Assembly (NCBI RefSeq): GCF_039543825.1
Contig: NZ_BAABKM010000003.1
Span: 124,001-188,000, forward strand
Reading direction: 5' to 3'
Source of the DNA: Nocardioides conyzicola
GTDB lineage: Bacteria > Actinomycetota > Actinomycetes > Propionibacteriales > Nocardioidaceae
Length of the DNA stretch: 64,000 bases
The translations under genes and the position numbers were made by a program. Every line of letters starts with the position of its first letter. Positions within the stretch are counted from its first letter, which is position 1. Under the pieces are notes generated by a model. The model was not told the DNA's origin, ran no database searches, and saw nothing but the letters and a program-made list of their open reading frames with translations. Below, one piece after another: positions 1 through 7,720 of the stretch.

Positions 1-1771
1 CCTGCGCCTTCATCTGCTTCGCGACGTCGTGCAGGTAGTCGGAGAAGGTGTCGGCGACCGGGATCGCCTGCACCTGCACGGGCGCGAGCCAGGGCGGGAA
101 GGCGCCGGCGTAGTGCTCGACGAGCACGCCGATGAACCGCTCGATGGAGCCGAACTTCGCCGAGTGGATCATCACCGGCTGCTGGCGGCTGCCGTCGGAG
201 GCGACGTACTCGAGGTTGAAGCGGTCGGCCGAGGGCTGGTTGAAGTCGTACTGGATGGTCGACATCTGCCAGGTGCGGCCGATGGCGTCGCGGGCCTGCA
301 CCGAGACCTTGGGGCCGTAGTACGCCGCGCCGCCGGGGTCGGGGACCAGCTCGAGGCCGGACTCGATGCAGACGTCCTCCAGCACCTTGGTCGCGATCTC
401 CCAGTCCTCGTCGGAGCCGATGAACTTGTCCGGCTTGGAGTCGTCACGGGTGGACAGCTCGAGGTAGAAGTCGTCGAGGCCGAAGTCGCGGAAGAGACCC
501 AGGCAGAAGTCGAGCAGGTGCTTGATCTCGCCGGACGCCTGCTCCTTGGTCACGTAGGAGTGCGAGTCGTCCTGGGCGAAGCCGCGCACCCGGGTCAGGC
601 CGTGGATGACGCCGGACTTCTCGTGCCGGTAGACGGACCCGAACTCGAAGAGCCGCAGCGGCAGCTCGCGGTAGGAGCGCTGCCGCGACCGGAAGATCAG
701 GTTGTGCATCGGGCAGTTCATCGCCTTGAGGCGGTAGTCCATGCCGTCGACGTCGAGCGGCGGGAACATCCCCTCGCCGTAGTACGGCAGGTGCCCGGAG
801 GTGTAGAACAGCCCCTCCTTGGCGATGTGCGGGGTGCCGACGTACTCGAAGCCCTCCTCGATGTGCCGCCGGCGGACGTAGTCCTCCATCTCCCGCTTGA
901 TCACGCCGCCCTTCGGGTGGAAGACGGGCAGGCCCGAGCCGATCTCGTCGGGGAAGCTGAAGAGGTCGAGGTCGCGGCCGAGCTTGCGGTGGTCGCGGCG
1001 CTCCGCCTCCTCGATCCGGTGCAGGTGCTCCTCGAGCGCCTCCTTGGACTCCCAGGCGGTGCCGTAGATGCGCTGGAGCTGCTTGTTCTTCTCGTCGCCG
1101 CGCCAGTACGCCGCCGCGCTGCGCATCAGCTTGAACGCCGGGATCCGCTTGGTGGTCGGCAGGTGCGGGCCGCGGCAGAGGTCGCTCCACGCGACCTCGC
1201 CCTTGCGGTTGACGTTGTCGTAGATGGTCAGCTCGCCGCCGCCGACCTCCACGCTCGCGCCCTCGGTGTTGTCGGCGCCCGCGCCACCCTTGAGCCCGAT
1301 CAGCTCGATCTTGTACGGCTCGTCCTGCAGCTCGTTGATCGCGTCGGCATCGCTGGTGACCCGGCGCTCGAAGCGCTGGCCCTCCTTGATGATCTTGCGC
1401 ATCGCCGTCTCGATCTTGGCGAGGTCCTCGGGCACGAACGGGGTCTCGACGTCGAAGTCGTAGTAGAAGCCGTTCTCGATCGGCGGGCCGATGCCGAGCT
1501 TGGCGTCCGGGAAGAGCTGCTGCACAGCCTGCGCCATCACGTGCGCGGTCGAGTGCCGCAGGATGTCGTGGCCGTCCTTGGAGTCGATCGCGACGCCCTC
1601 GACGACGTCCCCGTCCTGCAGCTCGTAGGCGAGGTCCTTCAGGTCGCCGTTGACCCGGGCAGCGATGACCGCGGTGTCGTCCGCGAACAGCTCCCACGCC
1701 TTGGTCCCCGTGGTGACCGACCGGTCCTCACGCGCGTCGGCGTGGGCGAGGACGATCTTGAGGTCGGACAC
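1..1771 (-). CDS. thrS: threonyl-tRNA synthetase, 3' end cut off by window edge
   Basis: Class II aminoacyl-tRNA synthetase that charges tRNA-Thr in the cytosol. The visible 590 codons show an N-terminal TGS-like region, then the editing (tRNA-SAD) domain with the motif [11 protein letters not shown], and then the class II catalytic core. The frame runs to base 1 and still encodes catalytic sequence ([15 protein letters not shown], then PPWLAPVQV from the start of the anticodon-binding domain). About 60-80 C-terminal residues should lie outside the window, since family members are about 640-680 aa. The start is a GTG preceded by a good ribosome site (AAGGAG) about 6 nt upstream; no ATG gives the full TGS domain. 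The 107 bp upstream hold no gene. No T-box specifier hairpin was recognised there. Confidence 0.97.
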   Translation of the reverse strand, partial: MSDLKIVLAHADAREDRSVTTGTKAWELFADDTAVIAARVNGDLKDLAYELQDGDVVEGVAIDSKDGHDILRHSTAHVMAQAVQQLFPDAKLGIGPPIENGFYYDFDVETPFVPEDLAKIETAMRKIIKEGQRFERRVTSDADAINELQDEPYKIELIGLKGGAGADNTEGASVEVGGGELTIYDNVNRKGEVAWSDLCRGPHLPTTKRIPAFKLMRSAAAYWRGDEKNKQLQRIYGTAWESKEALEEHLHRIEEAERRDHRKLGRDLDLFSFPDEIGSGLPVFHPKGGVIKREMEDYVRRRHIEEGFEYVGTPHIAKEGLFYTSGHLPYYGEGMFPPLDVDGMDYRLKAMNCPMHNLIFRSRQRSYRELPLRLFEFGSVYRHEKSGVIHGLTRVRGFAQDDSHSYVTKEQASGEIKHLLDFCLGLFRDFGLDDFYLELSTRDDSKPDKFIGSDEDWEIATKVLEDVCIESGLELVPDPGGAAYYGPKVSVQARDAIGRTWQMSTIQYDFNQPSADRFNLEYVASDGSRQQPVMIHSAKFGSIERFIGVLVEHYAGAFPPWLAPVQVQAIPVADTFSDYLHDVAKQMKAQ

Positions 1772-1878
1772 GGGTGCTCCTTGGTCGGGTCGGTGCCTCG
1801 GCGTACGCCGGGACCCGTCGATCGTATCGACCGCCCCCGGTCGCTCGCGCGGCAGTTGTCGTCCCCGGTCCCGTCCCG

Positions 1879-2568
1879 TCAGTCCTTCTCGAGCCGGACC
1901 TTGCCGATCGACCCGATCGGCGACGCGCAGGCGTCGCCCCAGTCCGCGACCACGCCGCCGTTGCAGGCGCGGTAGCCGATCTCGTAGCCCTTGGCCGCGC
2001 CGTTGACCTTCAGGTAGCAGTCGTCCTCGCACTCGAGGCCGGTGATCGTGAAGACGCCGGCGCGGTTGGTGACGTCCGTGCCCTCGGTCTGCCAGCCGTC
2101 GTTCATGCTGCGCGCGGCGACCTTGATGCCCCGGACCGGCTTCTTCGTCTTCGCGTTGACGATGACGCCTCGGATGTACGCCGGGTTGGCCCGGATCTTG
2201 CCGAGGGCCGCGTGCGCGCCGTACGTCATGGCGTCCGCCGCACTGGGCTGCACCCACCCGTCCCCGACGTACCCGCCCTGGAAGCGCCCGGGCACCACCT
2301 GGACGTAGTACTCGTCGTCCGGCGAGGCCCCCGCGTCCAGCGCGAACTTGCCCGCGCTGTTGGTCACGTCGGTGTCCACGACCGCTCCCGGGCCACTCCC
2401 GGTGACCGTGCGCAGACGGACCGTCTGGCCGGCGACGGCGCCCGATCCCATCGAGTCGACCAGGCGGCCGGTGAGCGGGGACGCGGCCTGGGCCGGGACC
2501 TGGACGAGACCGACGGTCGTGACACACACCATCGCGGCAACCGCGGCGAGGACTCCGTGACGAGGCAT
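1879..2568 (-). CDS. secreted protein with two carboxypeptidase-regulatory-like (Ig-fold) domains
   Basis: The 229-aa product begins with a Sec signal peptide (MPRHG, a hydrophobic stretch, likely cleavage after AQA near residue 28). The mature part looks like two tandem beta-sandwich repeats of the carboxypeptidase regulatory-like type. Each has a GRL or [12 protein letters not shown] opening followed by a DVTNSAGKF or DVTNRAGVF turn. Such domains are structural or adhesive, and no catalytic motif is visible. Four cysteines in the second half (ECEDDC, ACNG, DACAS) could form disulfides outside the cell. It is divergent from the acetyltransferase gene across only 27 bp. The function is unknown; export and fold class are inferred. 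Confidence 0.85.
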   Translation of the reverse strand: MPRHGVLAAVAAMVCVTTVGLVQVPAQAASPLTGRLVDSMGSGAVAGQTVRLRTVTGSGPGAVVDTDVTNSAGKFALDAGASPDDEYYVQVVPGRFQGGYVGDGWVQPSAADAMTYGAHAALGKIRANPAYIRGVIVNAKTKKPVRGIKVAARSMNDGWQTEGTDVTNRAGVFTITGLECEDDCYLKVNGAAKGYEIGYRACNGGVVADWGDACASPIGSIGKVRLEKD

Positions 2569-2583
2569 GCCTCAGGCTACGTC

Positions 2584-2589
2584 TAGTCT
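2584..2589 (+). promoter_or_regulatory. -10 box of a leaderless promoter
   Basis: TAGTCT lies exactly 6 nt before the GTG of the downstream acetyltransferase. There is no Shine-Dalgarno sequence, so the transcript probably starts at the start codon. The same TANNNT-N6/7-start layout recurs at many genes in this window. Confidence 0.5.
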
Positions 2590-2595
2590 CGCGCC

Positions 2596-3054
2596 GTGGA
2601 GGTCAGAATCGACGACCCGCGGCGCGACGACGTCGTGGCCCTGCTGCTCGAGCACCTGGCCGACATGCGCGCCACCTCGCCGCCCGAGAGCATCCACGCC
2701 CTCGACGTCGACGCGCTCGCCGTACCCGCCATCACGTTCGTCACCGCCCGCGAGGACGGCGTGCTCCTCGGCTGCGGCGCCCTCAAGGCGCTCGACGACG
2801 ACCATGCCGAGATCAAGTCGATGCGGACGACGCAGGCCGCCCGCGGCCGCGGCGTCGCGGGCGAGGTCCTCGGCTGGCTGCTCGCGGAGGCTCGCGCACG
2901 GGGGCTGGCCCGGGTCAGCCTCGAGACCGGCACCGAGGACTACTTCGCCCCCGCGCACCGCCTCTACCTGCGGCACGGCTTCGTGGACTGCGGGCCCTTC
3001 GGCGACTACGTGCTGGACCCGCACAGCCGCTACCTGACGATGGTCCTGGACTGA
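2596..3054 (+). CDS. GNAT-family N-acetyltransferase
   Basis: A 152-aa cytosolic protein with a single GNAT fold. The acetyl-CoA pyrophosphate loop is visible as [13 protein letters not shown] (residues about 88-100), after the strand AEIKSMRT. The C-terminal [14 protein letters not shown] strand-helix is typical of the family. It should transfer acetyl from acetyl-CoA to an amine; the substrate cannot be told from sequence. The start is GTG with no ribosome site but a -10 box 6 nt upstream. It stands alone, divergent from the secreted protein and convergent with the lipoprotein gene, leaving only 4 bp between the stops. Confidence 0.9.
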   Translation: MEVRIDDPRRDDVVALLLEHLADMRATSPPESIHALDVDALAVPAITFVTAREDGVLLGCGALKALDDDHAEIKSMRTTQAARGRGVAGEVLGWLLAEARARGLARVSLETGTEDYFAPAHRLYLRHGFVDCGPFGDYVLDPHSRYLTMVLD

Positions 3055-3058
3055 TCGG

Positions 3059-3892
3059 TCAGGTCGTCGAGGTGCCGGGCTCGAAGATCTGATCCGGCGA
3101 CGGGACGGGCAAAAGGGCGTCGGCCTCGTCGTACTCCGTGAAGTGTGACGTCGTGACGGTGCCATTCGGATCGCGGGCGATCATCTTCACGAGCCGCGTG
3201 ACCTCGCCGTCGGCCGCGATCCAGGTGTCGATCTTCCAACCGCTTCCGACCTTGCGGAAGTGGACGGCGCTGCGACCATCGACGTGCTCGACGCCCTGGC
3301 GGGACATGTCGTAGGGGCCCCACCAGTTGCCGATCCCGGTCGACGACAACACCACCGCGACCACGCCACCAACACATGCGTCGGCGAGCGGGTGCGGTGT
3401 CTCGACCCAGCGTCCGTTCAGCTGGGCACCGACCGTGCCGTCGCCGGTCGTGATCAACAATCTCGCGTCCTTGGTGGTGACGAAGCGCAGGTGGTGGCCA
3501 TGGTCCACCATCTCGCCGGAGCAGCGACCCGAGTCGTGGACATCGTTGCTGATCGTCACACGATCCTTGGTCACGGTCGTCTCGAGGTGCACGCTCGTCA
3601 GTGCCTCCAGGTCGCTCTGGACCGTCGTGGCCAGCCGGTCGTGCTCCACACCCGGCCGGAGCAGCTCGCGGGCGTCGAGTCCGATCCGGACGTCCGACGG
3701 CAGGGGCTCGAGCGCCGCGGACGGGGCCGGTCCGCCGATGAGCGGGTTCTTGGTCGCCGACGGCGACGGAGCAGCCGACGGCTTCGCCTCGTTCGATCCG
3801 TCACCCGCTGAGCAGCCCGCGAGCAGGAGCAGCAGCACGGGCGCGGCGTACCGGAGCCCCGAGAACACGATCACGCGCCGAGGCAACCACAT
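3059..3892 (-). CDS. lipoprotein, LppX/LprG-like
   Basis: The 277-aa product has a lipoprotein signal peptide ending in a lipobox (LLLLLLAGC, Cys about residue 27), then a Ser/Ala/Pro-rich linker, then one folded domain. The repeated pattern of short strands (VHLETTVTKDRVTISNDVHD, ending in FEPG) resembles the LppX/LprAFG fold of actinobacterial cell-envelope lipoproteins, which carry lipids or lipoglycans across the periplasm. That assignment is by fold impression only. The upstream ATG has no ribosome site; two in-frame GTG codons 6 and 8 residues later are alternatives. It is convergent with the acetyltransferase gene. Confidence 0.85.
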   Translation of the reverse strand: MWLPRRVIVFSGLRYAAPVLLLLLAGCSAGDGSNEAKPSAAPSPSATKNPLIGGPAPSAALEPLPSDVRIGLDARELLRPGVEHDRLATTVQSDLEALTSVHLETTVTKDRVTISNDVHDSGRCSGEMVDHGHHLRFVTTKDARLLITTGDGTVGAQLNGRWVETPHPLADACVGGVVAVVLSSTGIGNWWGPYDMSRQGVEHVDGRSAVHFRKVGSGWKIDTWIAADGEVTRLVKMIARDPNGTVTTSHFTEYDEADALLPVPSPDQIFEPGTSTT

Positions 3893-3923
3893 CGTCCGGC
3901 GTCGTGGGGGTGCTTCGCTGAGA

Positions 3924-3959
3924 AATGAAACGAGGCCGCACGCTCGGCGTGCGGCCTCG
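3924..3959 (-). terminator. rho-independent terminator after tRNA-Val(CAC)
   Basis: A perfect 13-bp stem (CGAGGCCGCACGC) with a 3-nt loop spans 3931-3959. On the minus strand it is followed by a T-rich run (TTTCATTTC). It sits just past the 3' end of the minus-strand tRNA-Val gene. Confidence 0.8.
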
Positions 3960-3962
3960 ATC

Positions 3963-4037
3963 TGGTGGGCGATACTGGGTTCGAACCAGTGACCTCTTCG
4001 GTGTGAACGAAGCGCGCTACCACTGCGCCAATCGCCC
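3963..4037 (-). tRNA. tRNA-Val (anticodon CAC)
   Basis: A full cloverleaf with a 7-bp acceptor stem (GGGCGAT with ATCGCCC), discriminator A and an encoded 3' CCA. The anticodon loop reads TTCACAC with CAC as anticodon, which reads GTG codons. The T-arm carries GGTTCGAACC. It is nearly the same sequence as the tRNA-Val(GAC) gene on the opposite strand near 4.9 kb, differing only around the anticodon arm and at two other positions. Confidence 0.97.
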
Positions 4038-4053
4038 TCTGTAGCGGTCGCAG

Positions 4054-4082
4054 ACTCTAGCCTACCGAGCCGAGACGGTCAT
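4054..4082 (-). promoter_or_regulatory. candidate sigma-70-type promoter for tRNA-Val(CAC)
   Basis: On the minus strand ATGACC, a 17-nt spacer and TAGAGT lie about 17 nt before the tRNA 5' end. The -35 box is weak. Confidence 0.4.
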
Positions 4083-4105
4083 ATTCGGGCCGGGCCGACG
4101 GCGTC

Positions 4106-4558
4106 ATGTACGGCGCGGCCGCCCGTCTCCTCAGCGTGAGCCAGCCGACGTCCCCCGCCCTGACCCAGCAGGTCGCCTTGCAGTGCCTCGATGCACGGGG
4201 TCGGAGCATCGACCTGCCGGCCGTCCTCGGCTACTACCCCGAGGACCCGTGGGCCGTCGAGGTCACCTTCGGGAAGCCCGGCGAGACCGTGCGCTGGCTG
4301 ATCGGCCGCGACCTCCTCCTCGAGGGCATGACGGACCCGGCCGGCGAGGGCGACGTGCAGCTCTGGCCGAGCATCGACGAGTACGGCCGCGCGGCCGTCG
4401 TCATCGAGCTCCGCTCCCCCCACGGCCGCCTGGTCACCCAGCTGCCGACCCGCGACCTCGGCTCGTTCCTGGCCCGCACCCTGGTCCTCGTCCCGGAGGG
4501 CAGCGAGCGGATCGACGTCGACCTGATGGTCGACGTACTGACCCGTTCCGAGGCCTGA
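4106..4558 (+). CDS. SsgA-like sporulation/cell division regulator (SALP)
   Basis: A 150-aa SsgA-family protein. These actinobacterium-specific proteins help position and activate septum and cell-wall machinery; SsgB recruits FtsZ in Streptomyces. The family pattern is clear: YYPEDPWAVEVTF, then WLIGRDLLLEGM, then GDVQLWPS, then the RSPHGRLVTQLPTRDLGSFL stretch. The first 10 residues are not family-like, so the GTG at 4136 (VSQPTS) is a likely alternative start giving 140 aa. Neither start has a clear ribosome site. It sits alone between tRNA genes. In a non-sporulating genus the role is probably in ordinary division, which is inference. Confidence 0.9.
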   Translation: MYGAAARLLSVSQPTSPALTQQVALQCLDARGRSIDLPAVLGYYPEDPWAVEVTFGKPGETVRWLIGRDLLLEGMTDPAGEGDVQLWPSIDEYGRAAVVIELRSPHGRLVTQLPTRDLGSFLARTLVLVPEGSERIDVDLMVDVLTRSEA

Positions 4559-4624
4559 GAGCGCCGGCGACCGGCCTCCCGGGCGGGTCCGGGTAGCCCG
4601 CAACGCGCCGGGGCGGACCGGATT

Positions 4625-4652
4625 TTGCACGGTCTGGGGCATCGGCTACTGT
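4625..4652 (+). promoter_or_regulatory. promoter of the Gly-Cys-Val tRNA operon
   Basis: TTGCAC, a 16-nt spacer and TACTGT form a good housekeeping-type promoter about 40 nt before the tRNA-Gly 5' end. Confidence 0.65.
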
Positions 4653-4691
4653 TCTCACGCAGCCAACCGGGAGACCGGATCTGGTGCGCAG

Positions 4692-4764
4692 GCGGACATA
4701 GCTCAGTTGGTAGAGCGCAACCTTGCCAAGGTTGAGGTCGCGAGTTCGAGTCTCGTTGTCCGCT
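4692..4764 (+). tRNA. tRNA-Gly (anticodon GCC)
   Basis: The acceptor stem GCGGACA pairs with TGTCCGC; the discriminator is T as usual for bacterial tRNA-Gly. The anticodon loop is TTGCCAA with GCC, and the T-arm is GAGTTCGAGTC. CCA is not encoded and must be added. First gene of a three-tRNA operon. Confidence 0.97.
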
Positions 4765-4795
4765 CGGAGAGGTCTCTCTCTGGTTTGGCCTCTAT

Positions 4796-4869
4796 GGTGG
4801 GTTGGCCGAGAGGCGAGGCAACGGACTGCAAATCCGTGTACACGGGTTCAAATCCCGTACCCACCTCCA
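4796..4869 (+). tRNA. tRNA-Cys (anticodon GCA)
   Basis: The acceptor stem GGTGGGT pairs with ACCCACC, followed by discriminator T and an encoded CCA. The anticodon loop is CTGCAAA with GCA. Second gene of the tRNA operon, 31 bp after tRNA-Gly. Confidence 0.97.
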
Positions 4870-4891
4870 TGCAGTCCACAATTCAAGACTT

Positions 4892-4966
4892 GGGCGATTG
4901 GCGCAGCGGTAGCGCGCTTCCCTGACACGGAAGAGGTCACTGGTTCAAACCCAGTATCGCCCACCA
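4892..4966 (+). tRNA. tRNA-Val (anticodon GAC)
   Basis: The acceptor stem GGGCGAT pairs with ATCGCCC, with discriminator A and an encoded CCA. The anticodon loop CTGACAC has GAC, reading GTC and GTT. Last gene of the tRNA operon. It is almost identical to the inverted tRNA-Val(CAC) gene about 0.9 kb upstream. Confidence 0.97.
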
Positions 4967-4975
4967 GCACCACAG

Positions 4976-5011
4976 AACCCCTGACCTGCGGAGACGCAGA
5001 TCAGGGGTTTT
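4976..5011 (+). terminator. rho-independent terminator of the tRNA operon
   Basis: A 15-bp stem with one mismatch (AACCCCTGACCTGCG against CGCAGATCAGGGGTT), a GAGA loop, and a TTTT tail. The 256 bp from here to the next small gene show no gene I can support. Confidence 0.85.
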
Positions 5012-5267
5012 CTGCGTCCGTGCGACTCTGGCGCCACGAAGGTCGCCACCTCGATCACGAGCTCCGAGCTCGTCGTGGAAGCGGTCGTACCTGACGTGTA
5101 GTCCTGGGGCGTGGAGCTCCCAGCGCTGAGCGGCCCGCCACCACCGGAGGACCTCCCGAGACGGCCGAGGACGGGCCCGGCCGCCGAGATCGCCGGCGAA
5201 GAGACCGTGGGGCAGGCGGCGGGTGGCCGCTCCGAATGCGCCACGCCGCGACGGGTACCGACGCGTC

Positions 5268-5507
5268 ATGGGAGATCAGGAGCACACGCACCAACCGGCA
5301 CAGGAAGAACGTCCGATCGAGGTGGACGGCGTCCCCGAGGAGGAGGAGCTGTCGGTCGCGGATGCCGCCGATCGCCTGGACGTCGAGCCCGACCAGCAGC
5401 TCAACCGGCCGGACCAGCCCGACTTCGACGAGGCCGAACGCCGTCAGTACGAGGACCCGCCGCTCGACCGCCCGCTCTCGGAACCGCACCAGCCGGAGGA
5501 CCGCTGA
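5268..5507 (+). CDS. small acidic protein of unknown function
   Basis: A 79-aa, strongly acidic, low-complexity protein rich in Asp, Glu, Pro and Gln (for example EEEELSVADAADRL and QPDFDEAERRQYEDPP). There is no signal peptide, membrane segment or cysteine. It looks intrinsically disordered, and I do not recognise the family. An upstream in-frame ATG 15 codons earlier adds only shadow-like sequence. Its stop codon overlaps the putative CTG start of the carboxylate-amine ligase gene as CTGA, and its last codons carry that gene's ribosome site, so the two are probably co-translated. Confidence 0.65.
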   Translation: MGDQEHTHQPAQEERPIEVDGVPEEEELSVADAADRLDVEPDQQLNRPDQPDFDEAERRQYEDPPLDRPLSEPHQPEDR

Positions 5508-6652
5508 CGACGACAGCCCCCCGTGGGCAGGGAGTCGGTGCGACGGTTCGTCAGGTCGGTGTCGAGGAGGAGCTGCTGCTGGTCGACACGGTCACGGGGC
5601 AACTACGTCCCGTGGCGGGCGAGCTGATCGCCGCGTTCGGTCCGGGGCCCGGAGGTGCCGTCGAGGTCAAGCACGAGTTCTTCAGCTCGCAGGTGGAGGT
5701 CACGAGCAGCCCGCACACCGCGTTGAGCGCGATCCGGGACGAGCTGCAGGCCGCACGAACGCGCCTGGCCCACGTGGGGGCCGCCTACGGCGTCGCACCA
5801 CTAGCGGTCCCGGGGCCCGTCCTGGCCGGCGACGGCTCGGGACCGGATCTCTCGCCCGGGGACCGCTACGCGGCCATCGAGCAGCACTACGGCGATGTCG
5901 CCCGCCGATCGCTCATGTGCGCCCTGCACGTGCACGTCGACGTGACGGACGATGAGGAGGGCGTAGCCGTGATCGACCGCGTGCGCCCCTGGATCCCGGT
6001 GCTGCTCGCGATCAGCGCCAACTCGCCGTACTGGCACGGGCACGACAGCGGGTACGAGAGCTGGCGCTCGCGCCAGTGGAACATGTGGCCGACCTCCGGT
6101 CCCGCCGAGCCGTTCGGCAGCGCCGCCGCGTATCAGAAGGTGGTGGGCGAGATGGTCAGCCGAGGCGCCGCACTCGACGTCGGGATGGTGAACCTCGACG
6201 TTCGGCTGTCGCACCGCTATCCGACGGTGGAGTTCCGCGCCCCGGACGTCTGCACCGACCTCGACGACGCCATGCTCGTCGCGGCCCTGGCGCGGGCGCT
6301 CGTCACCCACCTGGCCGACCAGTGGCGAGATGGGATGCCGGCGGAGGAATGGCGTGTCGACGAGCTGCGTGCCGCCGCGTGGCGTGCGAGCCGGTTCGGT
6401 CTGCGCGGCACGCTCGTCTCGCCGCTGACTCGCGACCTCACGGGTGCCGGTCACCTGCTCCGGCAGATGGCAGACCTGCTCGCCGAACCGCTGGCAGCCA
6501 CGGGTGACGCCTCATCCGTTGCTCGCGGACTGGCGGCCCTGGTGGAGCGAGGACACGGCGCAAGCCGCCAACGGCAGGCGCTCGCGAGCCCCAGAGCGCA
6601 GATGATGGACATCGTCGCCGACCTGCGGATGAGGACAGTCGCGACCTCATGA
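5504..6652 (+). CDS. YbdK-type carboxylate-amine ligase (glutamate-cysteine ligase family 2-like)
   Basis: A 382-aa ATP-grasp-like ligase of the GCS2/YbdK family, which has weak gamma-glutamate-cysteine ligase activity in Escherichia coli; the true substrate is generally unknown. The family opening VGVEEELLLVD is followed by the glutamate-binding strand EFFSSQVEVTSS. Later come MCALHVHVDV, SANSPYW and the ESWRSRQWNMWP block, then VEFRAPDVCTD. Length fits the family (about 360-390 aa). No ATG, GTG or TTG occurs in frame near the family start. The best start is a CTG at 5504 with GGAGGA a few bases upstream, overlapping the preceding stop as CTGA. The start codon is therefore inferred. Confidence 0.88.
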   Translation: MTTTAPRGQGVGATVRQVGVEEELLLVDTVTGQLRPVAGELIAAFGPGPGGAVEVKHEFFSSQVEVTSSPHTALSAIRDELQAARTRLAHVGAAYGVAPLAVPGPVLAGDGSGPDLSPGDRYAAIEQHYGDVARRSLMCALHVHVDVTDDEEGVAVIDRVRPWIPVLLAISANSPYWHGHDSGYESWRSRQWNMWPTSGPAEPFGSAAAYQKVVGEMVSRGAALDVGMVNLDVRLSHRYPTVEFRAPDVCTDLDDAMLVAALARALVTHLADQWRDGMPAEEWRVDELRAAAWRASRFGLRGTLVSPLTRDLTGAGHLLRQMADLLAEPLAATGDASSVARGLAALVERGHGASRQRQALASPRAQMMDIVADLRMRTVATS

Positions 6653-6709
6653 CGCACCGAGGGCGATCGTCGTGCGACAGGGACTTGAGCGCGCTGAGAA
6701 GGTGGCCGA

Positions 6710-7231
6710 GTGGAGGTCCTGCCTGACATCGTCGCCCCCGAGCCCGTCGTCGTCTTCTGCGGGCTCGCGGGAGCGGAGAGCACCAAGCTGCGCGACCACC
6801 ACTACGACAGCCCCGGCAACAGCTTCTGGGAGTCGATGCACCTCAGCGGCCTGTCCCCGCGGCGGCTGCGCCCGGACGAGGAGGCGGTCGTCGCGGACCT
6901 GGGCCTCGGTCTGACCGATCTCGTGGGCCACTGGGACCCGCGGTGGGTCGAGATCGACGAGCTGGTCGCGAAGCTCGAGCGGTGGCGGCCGGAGTGGCTG
7001 GCGTTCACCAGCAAGACGGTCGCCCACGAGGCCGCCCGGGCGCTCGGCGTACGCCGTCCCGGCCTCGGGCCGGTCGACTGGTACCTCGGCCCCGCGCAGG
7101 TCTTCGTCCTCCCCGGCGTGAGCGGCGCCAACCAGCGCAAGGACTACGACGGCCGCCCCAACCGGCTCTCCTGGTGGCGCGATCTCGCGGCGCTGGCCGG
7201 CACCGGCTTCGACGAGGCGCCGGCCGGGTAA
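6710..7231 (+). CDS. Mug/TDG-like mismatch-specific uracil-DNA glycosylase family protein
   Basis: A 173-aa protein of the uracil-DNA glycosylase superfamily, nearest the Mug/TDG group that removes U or T opposite G. Visible features are LPDIVAPEPVVVFCGLAG at the N-terminus, the family motif PGNSFWESMHLSGLSPRRL, GLTDL, and LPGVSGANQ at the position of the minor-groove loop. The usual catalytic motif GINPG is replaced by FCGLAG, so the canonical Asn is missing. Related proteins with FCGTAAG-type motifs are known, where an Asp (perhaps that of GLTDL) may serve instead. Start is GTG with AAGGTGG upstream. It is followed after 9 bp by the SRPBCC gene, probably one operon. Confidence 0.8.
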   Translation: MEVLPDIVAPEPVVVFCGLAGAESTKLRDHHYDSPGNSFWESMHLSGLSPRRLRPDEEAVVADLGLGLTDLVGHWDPRWVEIDELVAKLERWRPEWLAFTSKTVAHEAARALGVRRPGLGPVDWYLGPAQVFVLPGVSGANQRKDYDGRPNRLSWWRDLAALAGTGFDEAPAG

Positions 7232-7240
7232 GGAGAGCGC

Positions 7241-7717
7241 ATGACCCGCTTCTCCGCAGACACCAAGGCCGAGGCCGTCGTGACCGCATCGCGCGCCGAG
7301 ATCTGGGCCGCGCTGACCGATCCGGCGCTGATCGCCGAGCTGACGCCGTTCGTGCGCCGTATCACCGCGGAGGGCGACCACTGGCGGTGGGAGCTGAGCG
7401 GGCTGAAGGTGCTCGGGGTCGGGGTGGAGCCGGCGTTCACCGAGCTGATGACGTACGACGAGCCGGAGCGGATCGACTTCCGGCACGACCCGCCGGACGG
7501 AGAGACGGAGCGGTCCGGCGTGGAGGGCTGGTACGAGCTGACCGAGGTCGACGAGGGCACGCGGCTGGTGACCTCGCTCGAGATCACGCTCGACCTGCCG
7601 CTCCCCAAGGCGTCGTCCCGCGCGGTGAAGGCGGCGATGGGCAAGGTGGTCGACCAGATGGGCGAGCGGTTCTCGAAGGGACTGCTCGCCCACCTGGACG
7701 CCGAGGAAGTGGCGTAG
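7241..7717 (+). CDS. SRPBCC (START/polyketide cyclase-like) family protein
   Basis: A 158-aa single-domain protein with the helix-grip fold. The opening ADTKAEAVVTASRAEIWAAL then TDP, and the later GWYELTEVDEGTRLVTSLEI block, are typical of SRPBCC proteins that bind small hydrophobic ligands. No catalytic residues can be named. The start ATG has GGAGAG about 5 nt upstream and follows the glycosylase gene by 9 bp. Its stop is 3 bp from the convergent stop of the giant secreted protein. Confidence 0.85.
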   Translation: MTRFSADTKAEAVVTASRAEIWAALTDPALIAELTPFVRRITAEGDHWRWELSGLKVLGVGVEPAFTELMTYDEPERIDFRHDPPDGETERSGVEGWYELTEVDEGTRLVTSLEITLDLPLPKASSRAVKAAMGKVVDQMGERFSKGLLAHLDAEEVA

Positions 7718-7720
7718 CCG

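Noticed and set aside
1772..1878. T-box leader before thrS
   Set aside because: Only 107 bp, no T-box sequence, no specifier hairpin and no terminator pair were recognised.
29..1975. Plus-strand open frame of over 600 codons at the window start
   Set aside because: Antisense to thrS, whose motifs are clear on the minus strand; the plus frame is a composition artefact.
3963..4966. tRNA cluster as integration site of a mobile element
   Set aside because: No integrase, excisionase or direct repeat of a tRNA 3' end was found; the repeated tRNA-Val sequence is a complete second gene.
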